Of a DNA stretch of 64,000 nucleotides, positions 33,742 to 43,894 are shown piece after piece. Both the position numbers and the translations under genes were made by a program. The stretch is taken from assembly GCA_037447655.1 (NCBI GenBank), contig JBBHKE010001045.1:9490-73489 (forward strand). The letters are read 5' to 3'. The notes below the pieces were generated by a model. That model was given only the letters and a program-made list of their open reading frames with translations. It was not told the origin of the DNA and did no database searches. How positions within the stretch are numbered: position 1 is the first letter of the stretch; each line of letters starts with the position of its first letter. This stretch comes from Zygnema cylindricum (lineage: Eukaryota; Streptophyta; Zygnematophyceae; Zygnematales; Zygnemataceae).

Positions 33742-36700
33742 CTAGTCACTCAGTCCACAAGCCTCTCTACAGAACTTCAATTTGGGAGCAGGTAAGGGTT
33801 TTGTCATCATATCAGCCACCATTTGCTCATCCGGTAAATAACTCAACTTCAAGACTTTTCCCATCACCTTTTCTCTTACAAAGTGTAGCTTGATATCAAT
33901 GTGCTTACTCTTAAAGTGATGACTGGGATTAGATGCAATAGCGATTGCTGCCTGATTATCACACCACACTATCTGTGGTCCAGATTGCATAAAGAGAAGC
34001 TCTTGGAGAAGAGACTTTACCCAAAGTAACTCTTTAACTGCCGAGCTGGCAGCCATGTACTCAGCCTCCATGGTAGACTGAGCCGTTACCTTCTGAAGTT
34101 TGCTGCTCCAGCAGCAAGTTCCACTTCCGATCTTCAAAATGTATCCGGTGGTGGAGCGTCGGCTCGGCATATCTCCGTAGCTCGCATCGCTCCATGTATG
34201 AATTTTGACTTCCTCTCCACCGAGAGAGAGTCTAAGATTTTGAGTTCCTGCAAGATAACGAAGAACTCTCTTTGCTGCCTCATAGTCTGATTTCCTTGGA
34301 TTTTGAAGGCTTCGGCTTAAGGCTCCAACCGCTGCTGCGATGTCGGGACGAGTACAATTCATGAAATAAATGAGGCTTCCGACAATCTGCCTGTAAGGAA
34401 TGGAGGACATAGAATCTGCCTCCCCTGAATCTAAGAAACCATCAACCAAAACACCACCATCCGTTTCCGTGCCTTCCAATTTCTGCCTGAATTCCATAGG
34501 AGTGGCACTCCCCTTTGCGTCCGACATGCCAAACTTTTCTAACATGTTCTTGATTGCTTCCTTTTGAGTTAAATAAATAATTTTCTGTTTCCTGTCTCTT
34601 TCTACTTGAATTCCTAGAATATACTTAGCCTCACCCAAGTCTTTCATTTCAAACCGGGAATTCAAAGCTGATTTTATTTTATTAATCTCATTGATGGATT
34701 TGCTAATTAGTAGCAAATCATCTACATAAACTGCCACATAAATCACTCCATCATCACCTTGCATTACATAGACTGAGTGATCTGAACTGATCCTGGTAAA
34801 GCCTAGATTGGTTAAAAACTCATCTAATTTCAGGTTCCATTGCCTCGGAGCCTGTTTCAGACCATAAAGGGACTTCAACAGTTTACAGACCAGATTTTCT
34901 TTCCCTTTTTCTGCATACATCTCTGGCTGCTTCATATAAATTACTTCCTCCAAATCACCATGCAAGAAAGCTGTCTTAACATCCATCTGATGCAATTCCA
35001 TATCTTCTATTGCAGCAAGAGATAGCAAAACTCTAACAGTAGGAAAGCGAACCACAGGAGAGAAGGTCTCTTCATAGTCAATTCCCTCCTTTTGGCTAAA
35101 TCCCTTAGCAACCAGTCTAGCTTTATATCTCTCAATTGTATTATCAGGATTCAATTTTAATTTGAAGACCCACTTACAACCGATAGCTTTCCTGTTCGGT
35201 GGGAGCTCGACAAGTTCCCAAGTTTGGGCTTCCATAATTGACTTTATCTCTTCATTTGCAGCCGAGATCCAATGATCCTTTTCAGGAACGGAAAAAGCTT
35301 CATGAATAGTAAGCGGCTCCCCTGTGCTTGCAGAAAAAGCACTCTCAACTCGGTCGCCTCGAAGGCGGCTACTTTGCCTTCTTCCCCCCGGAAAATCTGA
35401 CGCGGGAACGGTTGGTTCCTTAGATTGCCGCACAAGGCGTGTATTCGGAGGAGCATTGACAGAAGGAGCAGCTCCAGAAGGAGTATTAGACGGCCCAGAG
35501 GTATTTGGGAAAGAGGTAGAAGAAGTAGAAGAGGATGGAGTAAAAGGTACCTGCTCAAGAATGATATACTCTTGTATTTTCTCTTTCCTTTCAGCTGCAT
35601 CCATGCTAAAAACGTCAACAGATTGACTTTCTTCTTTAATCTGAATATTCCTGGCTGTTTGAAGACATCCTCTCTGAGGATTATACACTCTATAACCTGC
35701 AGATTCATCATCATAGCCTAAAAAGACGCCAGGTACAGATTTTGGACTAAGCTTCCAATTAGGAAGATTATCCAAGATAAAACATTTGCTACCAAAAACT
35801 CTAAAATGACTAACATTTGGCTTTTTGCCTGTCCAAACTTCATAAGGTGTCTTACCCCTAACAGCCCGGGTTTCCACTCTATTTCTGATATAAGAAGCAC
35901 AATGAAAAGCTTCCCCCCAAAACTTTGGATCCACACCTTTATCGGCCATCATAGATCGAGCACATTCAGTCAAAGTCCGATTAAGTCTCTCGGCAACACC
36001 ATTTTGTTCCGGTGTGTACGGAGCAGTAAATTCACGAGAGATGCCATTCTCTTTCAAAAAATCAGCAAATGCATGAGATACATACTCTCCACCATTATCC
36101 GTTCGCAAAGCAAGAATAGATTTGCCGTGAAGTTTCTCCGCCCAGATTTTGTAGTGCTTAAAGTGAGTGAAGACTTCTCCCTTCTCCTTCATGAAGTATA
36201 GGCGACTATATCGGGAGTAATCGTCTGTAAAGGTGACAAAGAAGCGGCTGCCACCAAGAGAGGGAACTTTGGAAGGGCCGAAGACATCAGAGTGAATAAT
36301 ACCAAGGAGATTTGTGGCTCGATGATCAGAAACTTGTGGTAGAGGAAGCTTGTGAAGCTTTCCGAGAGCACAACCATCACAAACATGGGACTCTTTTTGA
36401 CCAAGCTTGACTCCCTCTATCATATTATGGTTTATCATCTTAGTAAGTCTCTCATGGTGCACATGACCAAGCCTTTTATGCCACAAAACATTATCACATA
36501 GGACACTGGAGTACGCAAAATCAATTTTATTAGCCAGGTCCATGCGGTACAAAAAGTTTGGGCCTCTAGTTCCTACTAGAGCTACTCTTCCATTCTTGCT
36601 CACTATTTTCTTGCCATTTTTCTGGAGAACCTCAAAGCCTTTGCTTTCAGCCACAGACGTAGAAAACAGATTTTTCTTGAACTTTGGAACATACAAGACA

Positions 36701-37866
36701 TCATACAAAGTTCTCTTAACAACCTTTCCATCTATCACACAATCGAGATCTATGTTTCCTTTGGCATTTGATTCAACAGCATAGCCACAAGCATAAAAGA
36801 TCTGACGTAAAGGAATAGAAGACATCTCCTTAAACCAAGACTTGTTCCAACACATGTGTGAAGAGCTGCCGGAATCCATTATCCATCCGAGGTCCTTTTC
36901 TCCTTCCATCATGTCGAGTTTGGCGAGAGCAAAGAACTCTTTGTCATCAGTTTTTGGAAAACTGATCACATCAGGTATCGTCTCCTCGGTCTTTTTCTTC
37001 TCCAATTCCGTATCCTCCGCTGAAAATGCAACAATTTTATTCGGAGGTTTTTGGGAAATGGGAGGTCCGCGGTGTCTCCATCCTTTCCGAAAGGTACCTG
37101 TTTCAAGAGCTTTTATATACAAAGGACAAGCTCTGAAGGAGTGACCATCAGTATAGCAATAAACACATTTCTCAAACTGAGGATTAAACTGATTCCCTTG
37201 ATATCTATTTTCCCTCTGAAACTGAGCCGTAAATGCTACAGCTGGTTTTCCAAATCCTAAAACTGTCTGAGTAGCCTCTTCTGCCAAGATAAACTCTATA
37301 GCTGTTTGCAAATTCCAAAGAGGTTTAGACAATTTTTTCATTTCATCTGAGGCTCCTTTATATTCATTAGGAAGCCCCTTTAGGAGAATCATGGCCTGAT
37401 GATAAGGGGAGAAAGTCCCCCCAGAACATGCATTTTCTGACAGTAACATTCGAAACCGATTAGTGTATTCCACCATGCTACCACCTGTGTACTTATACTC
37501 ATAGATTTGACCAGCAGTTATAATCTCATGCTGGTCACTAGCTTTAACATAAGAAGATTTCAATGCATCCCACAAATCTGATGCCTTTGCAACATTAATG
37601 TATGTCATATGCAATTCTTTTGATATCATAAGCTTTACTAAATGCAAAGCCTGGTCATTTTTCTGATCAAAACTGGCATCAGATTCTGCCAATGATCCAT
37701 TTAACACATCAATAAGTTTCACTTGCTTGAAGTAAGACTTAACCAAATCTGCCCAATACAGATATTCACGTCCATCAAAGACCGGAATTCGTGAAGGCGG
37801 GCCCGTGACCTGTTGTTCTGAGACAAGTGTTGGTACTGAAGATGAAGAAGATGCAGCAGTAGTCAT
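33742..37866 (-). CDS. Cop7 gag-pol polyprotein (intact)
   Basis: Single copia-type polyprotein of 1374 residues from the ATG at 37866 (MTTAASSSSS). The frame is open 52 codons further up, but the chosen ATG matches the position of gag starts in relatives. Numbering from the upstream Met at 38022: UBN2-like gag about 75-255; zinc knuckle C286-C289-H294-C299; aspartic protease MDSGSSSHM at 382-390; integrase zinc domain H515/H520/C548/C551; integrase triad D579, D642, E678 (35 residues between the last two); Ser/Pro linker 825-900; RT with D1014 and YVDD 1099-1102; RNase H D1279, E1319, D1355. No stop or frameshift. The first 19 codons lie in the 5' LTR and the next five in the primer-binding site. 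Acts in cytoplasmic virus-like particles and, through integrase, in the nucleus. Confidence 0.97.
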   Translation of the reverse strand: MTTAASSSSSVPTLVSEQQVTGPPSRIPVFDGREYLYWADLVKSYFKQVKLIDVLNGSLAESDASFDQKNDQALHLVKLMISKELHMTYINVAKASDLWDALKSSYVKASDQHEIITAGQIYEYKYTGGSMVEYTNRFRMLLSENACSGGTFSPYHQAMILLKGLPNEYKGASDEMKKLSKPLWNLQTAIEFILAEEATQTVLGFGKPAVAFTAQFQRENRYQGNQFNPQFEKCVYCYTDGHSFRACPLYIKALETGTFRKGWRHRGPPISQKPPNKIVAFSAEDTELEKKKTEETIPDVISFPKTDDKEFFALAKLDMMEGEKDLGWIMDSGSSSHMCWNKSWFKEMSSIPLRQIFYACGYAVESNAKGNIDLDCVIDGKVVKRTLYDVLYVPKFKKNLFSTSVAESKGFEVLQKNGKKIVSKNGRVALVGTRGPNFLYRMDLANKIDFAYSSVLCDNVLWHKRLGHVHHERLTKMINHNMIEGVKLGQKESHVCDGCALGKLHKLPLPQVSDHRATNLLGIIHSDVFGPSKVPSLGGSRFFVTFTDDYSRYSRLYFMKEKGEVFTHFKHYKIWAEKLHGKSILALRTDNGGEYVSHAFADFLKENGISREFTAPYTPEQNGVAERLNRTLTECARSMMADKGVDPKFWGEAFHCASYIRNRVETRAVRGKTPYEVWTGKKPNVSHFRVFGSKCFILDNLPNWKLSPKSVPGVFLGYDDESAGYRVYNPQRGCLQTARNIQIKEESQSVDVFSMDAAERKEKIQEYIILEQVPFTPSSSTSSTSFPNTSGPSNTPSGAAPSVNAPPNTRLVRQSKEPTVPASDFPGGRRQSSRLRGDRVESAFSASTGEPLTIHEAFSVPEKDHWISAANEEIKSIMEAQTWELVELPPNRKAIGCKWVFKLKLNPDNTIERYKARLVAKGFSQKEGIDYEETFSPVVRFPTVRVLLSLAAIEDMELHQMDVKTAFLHGDLEEVIYMKQPEMYAEKGKENLVCKLLKSLYGLKQAPRQWNLKLDEFLTNLGFTRISSDHSVYVMQGDDGVIYVAVYVDDLLLISKSINEINKIKSALNSRFEMKDLGEAKYILGIQVERDRKQKIIYLTQKEAIKNMLEKFGMSDAKGSATPMEFRQKLEGTETDGGVLVDGFLDSGEADSMSSIPYRQIVGSLIYFMNCTRPDIAAAVGALSRSLQNPRKSDYEAAKRVLRYLAGTQNLRLSLGGEEVKIHTWSDASYGDMPSRRSTTGYILKIGSGTCCWSSKLQKVTAQSTMEAEYMAASSAVKELLWVKSLLQELLFMQSGPQIVWCDNQAAIAIASNPSHHFKSKHIDIKLHFVREKVMGKVLKLSYLPDEQMVADMMTKPLPAPKLKFCREACGLSD
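37796..37810 (-). other. Cop7 primer-binding site
   Basis: GGTCACGGGCCCGCC on the minus strand, 12 of 15 bases complementary to the initiator tRNA-Met anticodon arm (two of the mismatches would be G-U pairs). It lies directly after the LTR end, in gag frame as V-T-G-P-P. Confidence 0.7.
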
Positions 37867-38548
37867 CGTAGAACAAATCAAGAGAGGAAGCTTCCACAAA
37901 TACCGATGGCTGAACAGCAACTTTGACAGACTATAACTTTCAGAAAAACGCTCCAAACGTCCTGAAAATTTGCCACAATGTAGATAACATCCAAAGGAAC
38001 ACACACACAAAATTTCAATCAATTCCGCTCACAAATCTGTGAGATATGTAGAAATGAAATTACATAAAACTGAGTGTACAGTTTTCATATCATTTGTTCC
38101 TAAAAATCAAATTCACTAAGTCCTACTTTTATACACCGAAACTACACTAAGCTGTACGGAGGCATTCCAGCCGTACATCTAACATTCTATCACAAATATT
38201 TACACCGAAGTTCAGACAACGTAAAGTGATAATGATCTAGTCACGCCTCGTCACTATTTGTTGGCGGCGGCTGTCAGCGGTCCGATTAGAGGATTTGGCA
38301 CCGTAGAATTGACTTCACGAAGTCCAGTGGTCCTGCCGAATTTCCGTACGTCCACGGAGGACATACTCACGCATTCTCCCAAGTGACGACACGTGTCCCA
38401 AGTGTGAATGAACCGTGAACTCCCAACTTCACTGTCACACTAATTTCGGTAAGTACTGAACCGAACTCAACCAAAAATAGCTTAAGTCTTGAACAGCTCT
38501 CTCTCACAGCTGAGGCATAAAGAGGACTAAAGCTTTCTAAAAACAACA
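37811..38548 (-). repeat. Cop7 5' LTR
   Basis: 738 bp. U3 holds G-box CACGTGTC near 38391 and a self-complementary block around CTGTACGGAGGCATTCCAGCC near 38152. A perfect hairpin CTCACA-GATT-TGTGAG lies in the leader at about 38026-38041. The gag ATG is at 37866, 56 bp before the LTR end. Confidence 0.96.
38126..38133 (-). promoter_or_regulatory. Cop7 TATA box
   Basis: TATAAAAG on the minus strand, followed 4 bp later by GGACTTAG, a word found at the same place in the other LTRs. Transcription probably starts in or just after that word. Confidence 0.6.
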
Positions 38549-38553
38549 AGACC

Positions 38554-38640
38554 TACGAGATAAGGCGGACGGCTAATTTGTATGGCGGTCATCCAGAGGT
38601 CACTGGATCAAATTCCACACCTTACCGCCTATCTTTTGCA
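38554..38640 (+). other. tRNA-like module in Cop6 3' LTR
   Basis: GATAAGGCGGACGGCTAA on the A-box side (38558), B-box-like GGATCAAATTCC at 38605-38616. Cop7 inserted immediately upstream of it. Confidence 0.62.
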
Positions 38641-38794
38641 GAGGGTTAGAACTCTTGCTCCATCCATTCTGCTCCATCCATTTGTCTTTTTGTATGGGGC
38701 AGCCATGGCTGCCTGCCAGTCCTTAGTGACTATGACAAATATGAGGGTTGCAGTAAGACTAAAAGAGTAAGAATATAATATACCTTATTCAACA

Positions 38795-40600
38795 CTCCAC
38801 TCATTTTCTAGTCTATCTTTTGTTATAGTCCACACATCTGTTTACAAAATGTCAATTTGGGAGAAGGAACCGGCTTAGTCATCATATCTGCTACCATTTC
38901 TCCATCTGGTCCATATTCCAAACTAATTATTTTATGCTCAACTTTCTCTCTAACAAAGCTTAAACGAATATCCATATGCTTTGCTTTAAAGTAATGCTAT
39001 GGGTTTGCTGCAATTGCAATCGCAGCTTGATTGTCACAAAATATCTTTTGCACTCCATTCTTCATATATCCCAGTTTTTGGAGCAAAGATTTCACCCACA
39101 TTAATTTTTTCACAACCGAACAAGAAGCCATATACTCAGCCTCCACGGTGGACTGAGAAATCATCTTTTGTTGCTTGGTGCTCTAATAGCAAGCCCCATT
39201 CCCAACATACAACACATACCCAGAAGTACACCTCCTCATTGGAGCATCCCAATAACTGACATCACTCTAAGAGGTGATGTTAGGATTATCCCCTCCCAAA
39301 TGCAACTACGAATCTCTTCTTCCTATGACGTATCGCATGACCCTTTTGGCTGCTTCCCAATCTTTCTTCCTAAGATCATTTAGACTCCGACTTAATACTC
39401 CCACAATTGCTGCTATATCATGACGAAAACTGTTCATAAAATAGATCAAACTACCAACAACTTGTATGTACGGAATAGTTTTCATGAACTTGCTTTCCTC
39501 ATGTCTTAACTCATTATCAAAGATCAAGACTACCTCCTTTGAGCTCCCCTCATTTCCCCTTTTTAAGTCCATTGGAGTCGTACAACTATTTGCTTTTTCT
39601 ATTTGAAAATTTTTAAGCTTATTTCTAAATGCTTTGTTTTGAGTCATTCTAATTGTTTTCTATTCTCTATCTTTCTCCATCTGCATTTCCAAAATATACT
39701 TTGCCTCCCCCAGTCTTTCATTTGAAATCTACTCTTTAGATCCTTTTTCAATCTATTAATTTTCTCCATTGATTTACTCAAAACAACCAAGTCATCAACA
39801 TATATGGCTATGAAAATTATACCTTCCTCATTCTCAAATAGATAGATGGAATGATCTGAACTGATTCAGATATATCCGAAACTCATCAAAAACTTGTCCA
39901 GTTTCTTGTTTCATTGGCGTGGAGCTTGCTTTAGTGTATAAAGAGACTTTATCAATCTGCACATTTTACATTTTTCTCCATTCTCCACAAATCCTTTCGG
40001 TTGTCGCATGAATATCTCTTCTTCTAATTCTCCGTGTAAGAAAGCGGTTTCGATGTCCATCTAGTGCACTTCCATGTCTTCCGCTGCCGTTGGAGGGAAA
40101 TCTAACAATCAGAAGGAAGGTCTCCTCTTAATCGATTCCCTCCTTTTGTGTGAACCCTTTTGCCCCTAATCTGGCCTTGTATCGCTCGACAATGTTATCT
40201 GGATTGAGTTTCAATTTAAATACCCACGTACATCCTATTGGATTTCTTTCTGAATGACAAACCACCAACTCCCATTTGTTTACTTCTACAATAAAAGCCA
40301 TCTCATCATTAATAGTTGTCATCCATCGACTACGTTCCACACTATTAATTGCTTCGGAGAAACTCTGAGGTTCGCTCAAATGTTACAGCTTAGTCACCTT
40401 GTTGTTCACTTGTCTCTCTTGAAGTCTTTTGTTGCTCCTCCTTCCTCGTTCAAACTCCGACGCTAGAATGAAGGGTGATCTCGGATTTCTCCGAACAACT
40501 TTATCTTCTCTCATATCCGTGGAGTCCATCTCCGAACGTTCATCGTCCATTTCTAATCTTTCCTCGTTTTGAACCGGAAGATTTGATTCCAAGAGAGGGT
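38795..40600 (-). pseudogene. Cop6 RNase H, RT and linker, broken
   Basis: RNase H (38830-39300) is visible only as short frames. The block at 39306-39647 holds PYIQVVGSLIYFMN and a decayed RPDIAA. The YVDD region lies near 39790 (TIYVDDLVV-like). The RT start at 40128-40379 holds CTWVFKLKLNPDN and ERYKARLGAKGFTQKEGID. The acidic linker at 40383-40592 ends in ILASEFERGRRSN. Many frameshifts. Confidence 0.82.
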
Positions 40601-42238
40601 TACTCTCGATCAGATTTTTCTATTCCTCTGTAAGGTTAGGCTGAACCGGAGTGCGGTTTGAAAAATGTGACTCTAACTCATTTTCAGATTCAATTCTATT
40701 TCTAACCGGTTTAGTGTATTTGAAGGGATCTATAGACTTCCTTTCATCCATGCTACCAAGTGTTTTACTAGAATGATGTTTCTGTTCTGAGATCATAAAC
40801 TTCATATCCCTTTACATTTTCATCATACCCAAGTAGGTATCCGGCTTTACCCTTGCATCTAACTTCCAATCAGATTTTTTTGTGATAAGACTAAACACTT
40901 GACTTCCAAACACCTTATTGTGTGAAATATCAAGTTTTCTCCCGTTCCATCTTTCATAAGGTGTTTATCTTTTTACTGTCCAGGTAAGGACTCTAATTTT
41001 GAGATAGTTAGCATAATTTATAGCTTCTGCCCAAAAACGTTTTTTTATCTTTTTATCTGACAACATACTACAAGCACTATCACTTAATATCTGATTTAGT
41101 CTCTCAGCTACACCGTTTTGTTTTAAGTTCATTGGAATAGTCTTTTGGTGTTGAACCCCTTCCTCTTTCAAGAAATTCTCAAACTCATTAAAAGTGTGCT
41201 CCCCCCCATTATCACTCCTCACTCTTTTTATAGATGTCTCATGAAGCTTTTCACTCCATGCTTTATACTCCTTAAAATAAGCCGAAGTCTTAGATTTGTT
41301 TTTCAAGAAATATACTCTTTAGTATCTAGACAAATCATCAGTGATAGTAAGCATATGTTTTTTCTCTCCAACTGATGGCACTTTGGCCGGTCCCCATATG
41401 TCAGTATAAACTAGGTCTAAGACCTTTTCACCCTTATATATTGCGGTTTTTGGACAAGGCAATCTATGGGCGTTTCCTTGAGCACATCTACTACAATCAT
41501 CCAAATTTTCATTGTCTCCAAAATGTATTCCCTCAACTAGATTTATTTTCTTTATTTTTTTTAATCTATCTAGATGCATATGTCCCAATATTTTATGCCA
41601 CATCATCAAATCACTTACATCAGCATAGTAAACTCTCGTTTTTCTATTACTCAAATTCAGCTTAAACATTGGTTAGCTACCCTTTTCAGCTGTAAAGTAC
41701 ACTTTATTCTCATAGCTAGCAACAAAGACTCATTTCTTAGTACAGGCTCAAAACCCTTATCATCAAAGACGGACGTAGAGATAAGATTCTTGTTAAACTA
41801 TAGAATATAAAAGTACATCATAAAAAGTGACTATAGATATCTTACCATCAAATAAGACTCTCAGATCTATATATCCCACTAAATTAGTGGTCATTTTTCT
41901 ACCATCCTTATACTCTATCTCTACACTTGAGATCTTTCTCATTTTGGTAAACAATAGTTTTTCTCTACACATATGCATAGAGGCTGCTGAATCAATAATC
42001 CATCAATGATCTAGAGCTTCTTTTACTCCACGAAAAGCACACTTTTGCCTCTTTGAAATTTGTGGCTCACCTTTCACCTCTAACTCCTTATTGAGGAGAA
42101 GTTCTCTATCGTCCTCATCGAAATCTTCTCCTATGATTTGCGTTGCCACAAATGCATTTTTTTCCCTTGCGGTTGGTTTTGTCATGTGGTTGTTCTTCAA
42201 TCTCCGCTCTTTCAGTTTATTACACTTTGCCATGTAGT
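40601..42238 (-). pseudogene. Cop6 integrase, protease and end of gag, broken
   Basis: Integrase core at 40965-41306 with VRSDNGGEHTFNEFENF and the catalytic Glu in NGVAERLNQ. The zinc domain at 41319-41669 holds WHKILGHMH and CSRCAQGNAHRLP (CxxC with Arg instead of Gly). The protease at about 41960-42000 reads IIDSAASMHMC, Ala replacing Gly. Gag ends at HYMAKC, second half of the zinc knuckle, at about 42225-42238, cut by the Cop8 LTR. Confidence 0.83.
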
Positions 42239-42382
42239 TGTAATTTTGTGACCTCCATTGGTACACAAAATGTCTTACATATATGAAGCCTCTAGGATAA
42301 TATATGTAATTTTTATTTTGGCAATGAATAAGTGTCGCCCTGGCACAAAAAACTTTGACCAACTATACCTTTGTGTTGCTTA

Positions 42383-42434
42383 GACTCCCTTGAGTCGGCT
42401 GCAAAAAGAATCACTGAAATCGCTCATCTGAGCA
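42383..42434 (-). other. leader hairpin pair, Cop8
   Basis: TGCTC-AGAT-GAGCG (42421-42434, a G-U closing pair) and GACTC-AAGG-GAGTC (42383-42396). Confidence 0.6.
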
Positions 42435-42934
42435 TTAAGATATGGCTGTTTAAAGACAACAAATTTATACAAATGGCCTTTGGGAGAGAGGGCTTTCAGA
42501 AAATTATCTAAGTCCTAATAACTTACACACAGCTCCTCAAGGAGAATCAAAATATTGTACATTAAAGTATGTATATACAAAGTACGGTTGCCGCCTTACT
42601 TTATGTACAAAATTATTCGGCACCAATCTCGGTCTAACACGTGCCAAGTAAGTCGCCGCCATTCTCTCCCTTTCTTCTTCTGCAACCTATAAGATGACGC
42701 CACGTGTCACTTTTCCTCCACTTTGGCGAAGTACTGCCAGAAAATCTTTTTGACATGCCGGCACTCACGCGTGCCGTCCGTTTGTGTTTCGGCGACCAAT
42801 GTCCGACGTTCGATCTGACGGCGCGCCGAATATCGTTAACCATTGAAATTCATTCCGTGTTGACCGTGGAATTTCTACGGTCGTCATCTTGTTTGACTGT
42901 TTGAAATTCCGGCTCACTTGTGAACCGTCTATCG

Positions 42935-43065
42935 GAAAGTTATAGTCTGTCAAAGTTGCTGTTCAGCCATCGGTATTTGTGGAAGCTTCCTCTCTTGATT
43001 TGTTCTACGATGACTACTGCTGCATCTTCTTCATCTTCAGTACCAACACTTGTCTCAGAACCACA
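42935..43065 (+). repeat. captured end of a Cop7-type LTR
   Basis: 131 bp nearly identical to the inner end of the Cop7 LTR (one mismatch near the tip), on the opposite strand. It includes the gag ATG at 43010 and the MTTAASSSSS codons and stops exactly at the LTR terminus. The matching place in the Cop6 LTR lacks it. Confidence 0.9.
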
Positions 43066-43171
43066 ATTCCGTGCTGTACCGTAGTTTCCATATTCGTTTG
43101 TTAAATGAAATGTGTCGCCGCATTTATATTAAATATTTGTCGAACACAGTACGTGTATCGAATCTTCAAGA

Positions 43172-43250
43172 CTTGCTAGATAAGACTAACGGCTACGCCG
43201 TAGTCTATCATCAGGATGTCACAAGATCAACTCCTGATCTTGGCAGTCTA
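43172..43250 (+). other. tRNA-like module in Cop8 LTR
   Basis: GATAAGACTAACGGCTACGCC on the A-box side in 43179-43200, B-box-like AGATCAACTCC at 43224-43234. Confidence 0.58.
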
Positions 43251-43406
43251 CATTTTGCAAGAGCTGCTCTATCTTCTGCCTGTCTTTTCATCTCATGGGG
43301 GCGGTTATGGCTGCGTGTCGGTTCTTAGTGACTACGACAAGTATGAAAACTGTAGATTTACTAAAGATTGACTAAGAACATAGATTATAAAATACTTTTT
43401 TAAACA

Positions 43407-43894
43407 CACCCCTTATTTTATAGTCTATCTTTTCTATCAGTCCACACTTCTCCTAACAAAATATTACTTTGGGAGAAGGAACCGACATAGTCATCATATC
43501 TGCTACCATCTCTCCATCGGCTCTATATTCCAAACTAATTATTTTATTCTCAACCTTCTCTTTAACAAAGCTCAAACGAATATCCATATGTTTTGCTATA
43601 AAGTGATGCTTAAGGTTTGCTGCTCTTTCTATCGCAGCTTCATTATCACAAAATATCTTTTGTGTTCCACTCTTCATATATCCAAGTTCTTCAAGCAAAG
43701 ATTTCACCCACATTAATTCTTTCACAGCCAAACAAGAGGTCATATTCTTTGCCTACATTATGGACAGAGCAATCACCTTTTGTTGCTTAGTGCTCCAACA
43801 ACAAGCCCCATTCCCAACATACAACACATACCCAAACGTACACCTTTCAGCGAACAATCCCCATAACTAACATCACTCCAAGTGGTGATGTCAG
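43407..43894 (-). pseudogene. Cop8 RNase H remnant
   Basis: The block at 43453-43743 reads KELMWVKSLLEELGYM, IFCDNEAAIERAANLKHHF and KHMDIRLSF, the C-terminal RNase H of copia. Part of the preceding RNase H is visible to 43894, where SL8 begins. All upstream coding sequence of Cop8 is missing. Confidence 0.85.

Larger units (their letters stand above)
32980..38548 (-). mobile_element. Cop7, intact young copia element
   Basis: 5569 bp with TSD AGACC at 32975-32979 and 38549-38553. LTRs of 739 and 738 bp start TGTTG and end AACAACA. I find only one substitution and one 1-bp indel between them, which points to a recent insertion. Inside are a half-tRNA primer-binding site, one uninterrupted polyprotein frame with all catalytic residues, and a polypurine tract. 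By sequence alone it should be autonomous. It lacks the tRNA-like module and the paired leader hairpins of its neighbours, so it belongs to a separate LTR family. Confidence 0.97.
32126..38794 (-). repeat. Cop6 3' LTR, split by Cop7
   Basis: Own sequence 32126-32979 and 38549-38794, about 1.1 kb including one copy of the AGACC duplication. TGTAATTTTGTG to TTATTCAACA, then the polypurine tract. It aligns along its length with the Cop8 LTR (42239-43406), apart from the captured piece there. Confidence 0.9.
32126..42238 (-). mobile_element. Cop6, copia element hosting Cop7
   Basis: 3' LTR 32126-38794 (interrupted by Cop7 at 32980-38548), internal 38795-42238. It ends in the middle of the gag zinc knuckle where the Cop8 LTR begins. 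The N-terminal half of gag and the 5' LTR are not in the window. The coding region has many stops. Confidence 0.87.
42239..43406 (-). repeat. Cop8 3' LTR
   Basis: 1168 bp, TGTAATTTTGTG to TTTAAACA, then the polypurine tract. Same family as the Cop6 LTR, but it holds a 131-bp foreign piece (42935-43065). It sits between the two halves of the Cop6 zinc knuckle; the left flank is GTAGT, and the right flank is lost. Confidence 0.87.

Noticed and set aside
35324-36201. Plus-strand ORFs opposite Cop7 integrase and RT
   Set aside because: Shadows of the intact minus-strand polyprotein.
37867-38022. Upstream Met of the Cop7 frame (MIEILCVCSF) as the true gag start
   Set aside because: It is only an open extension through the LTR leader; relatives start at an ATG close to the LTR end, matching 37866.
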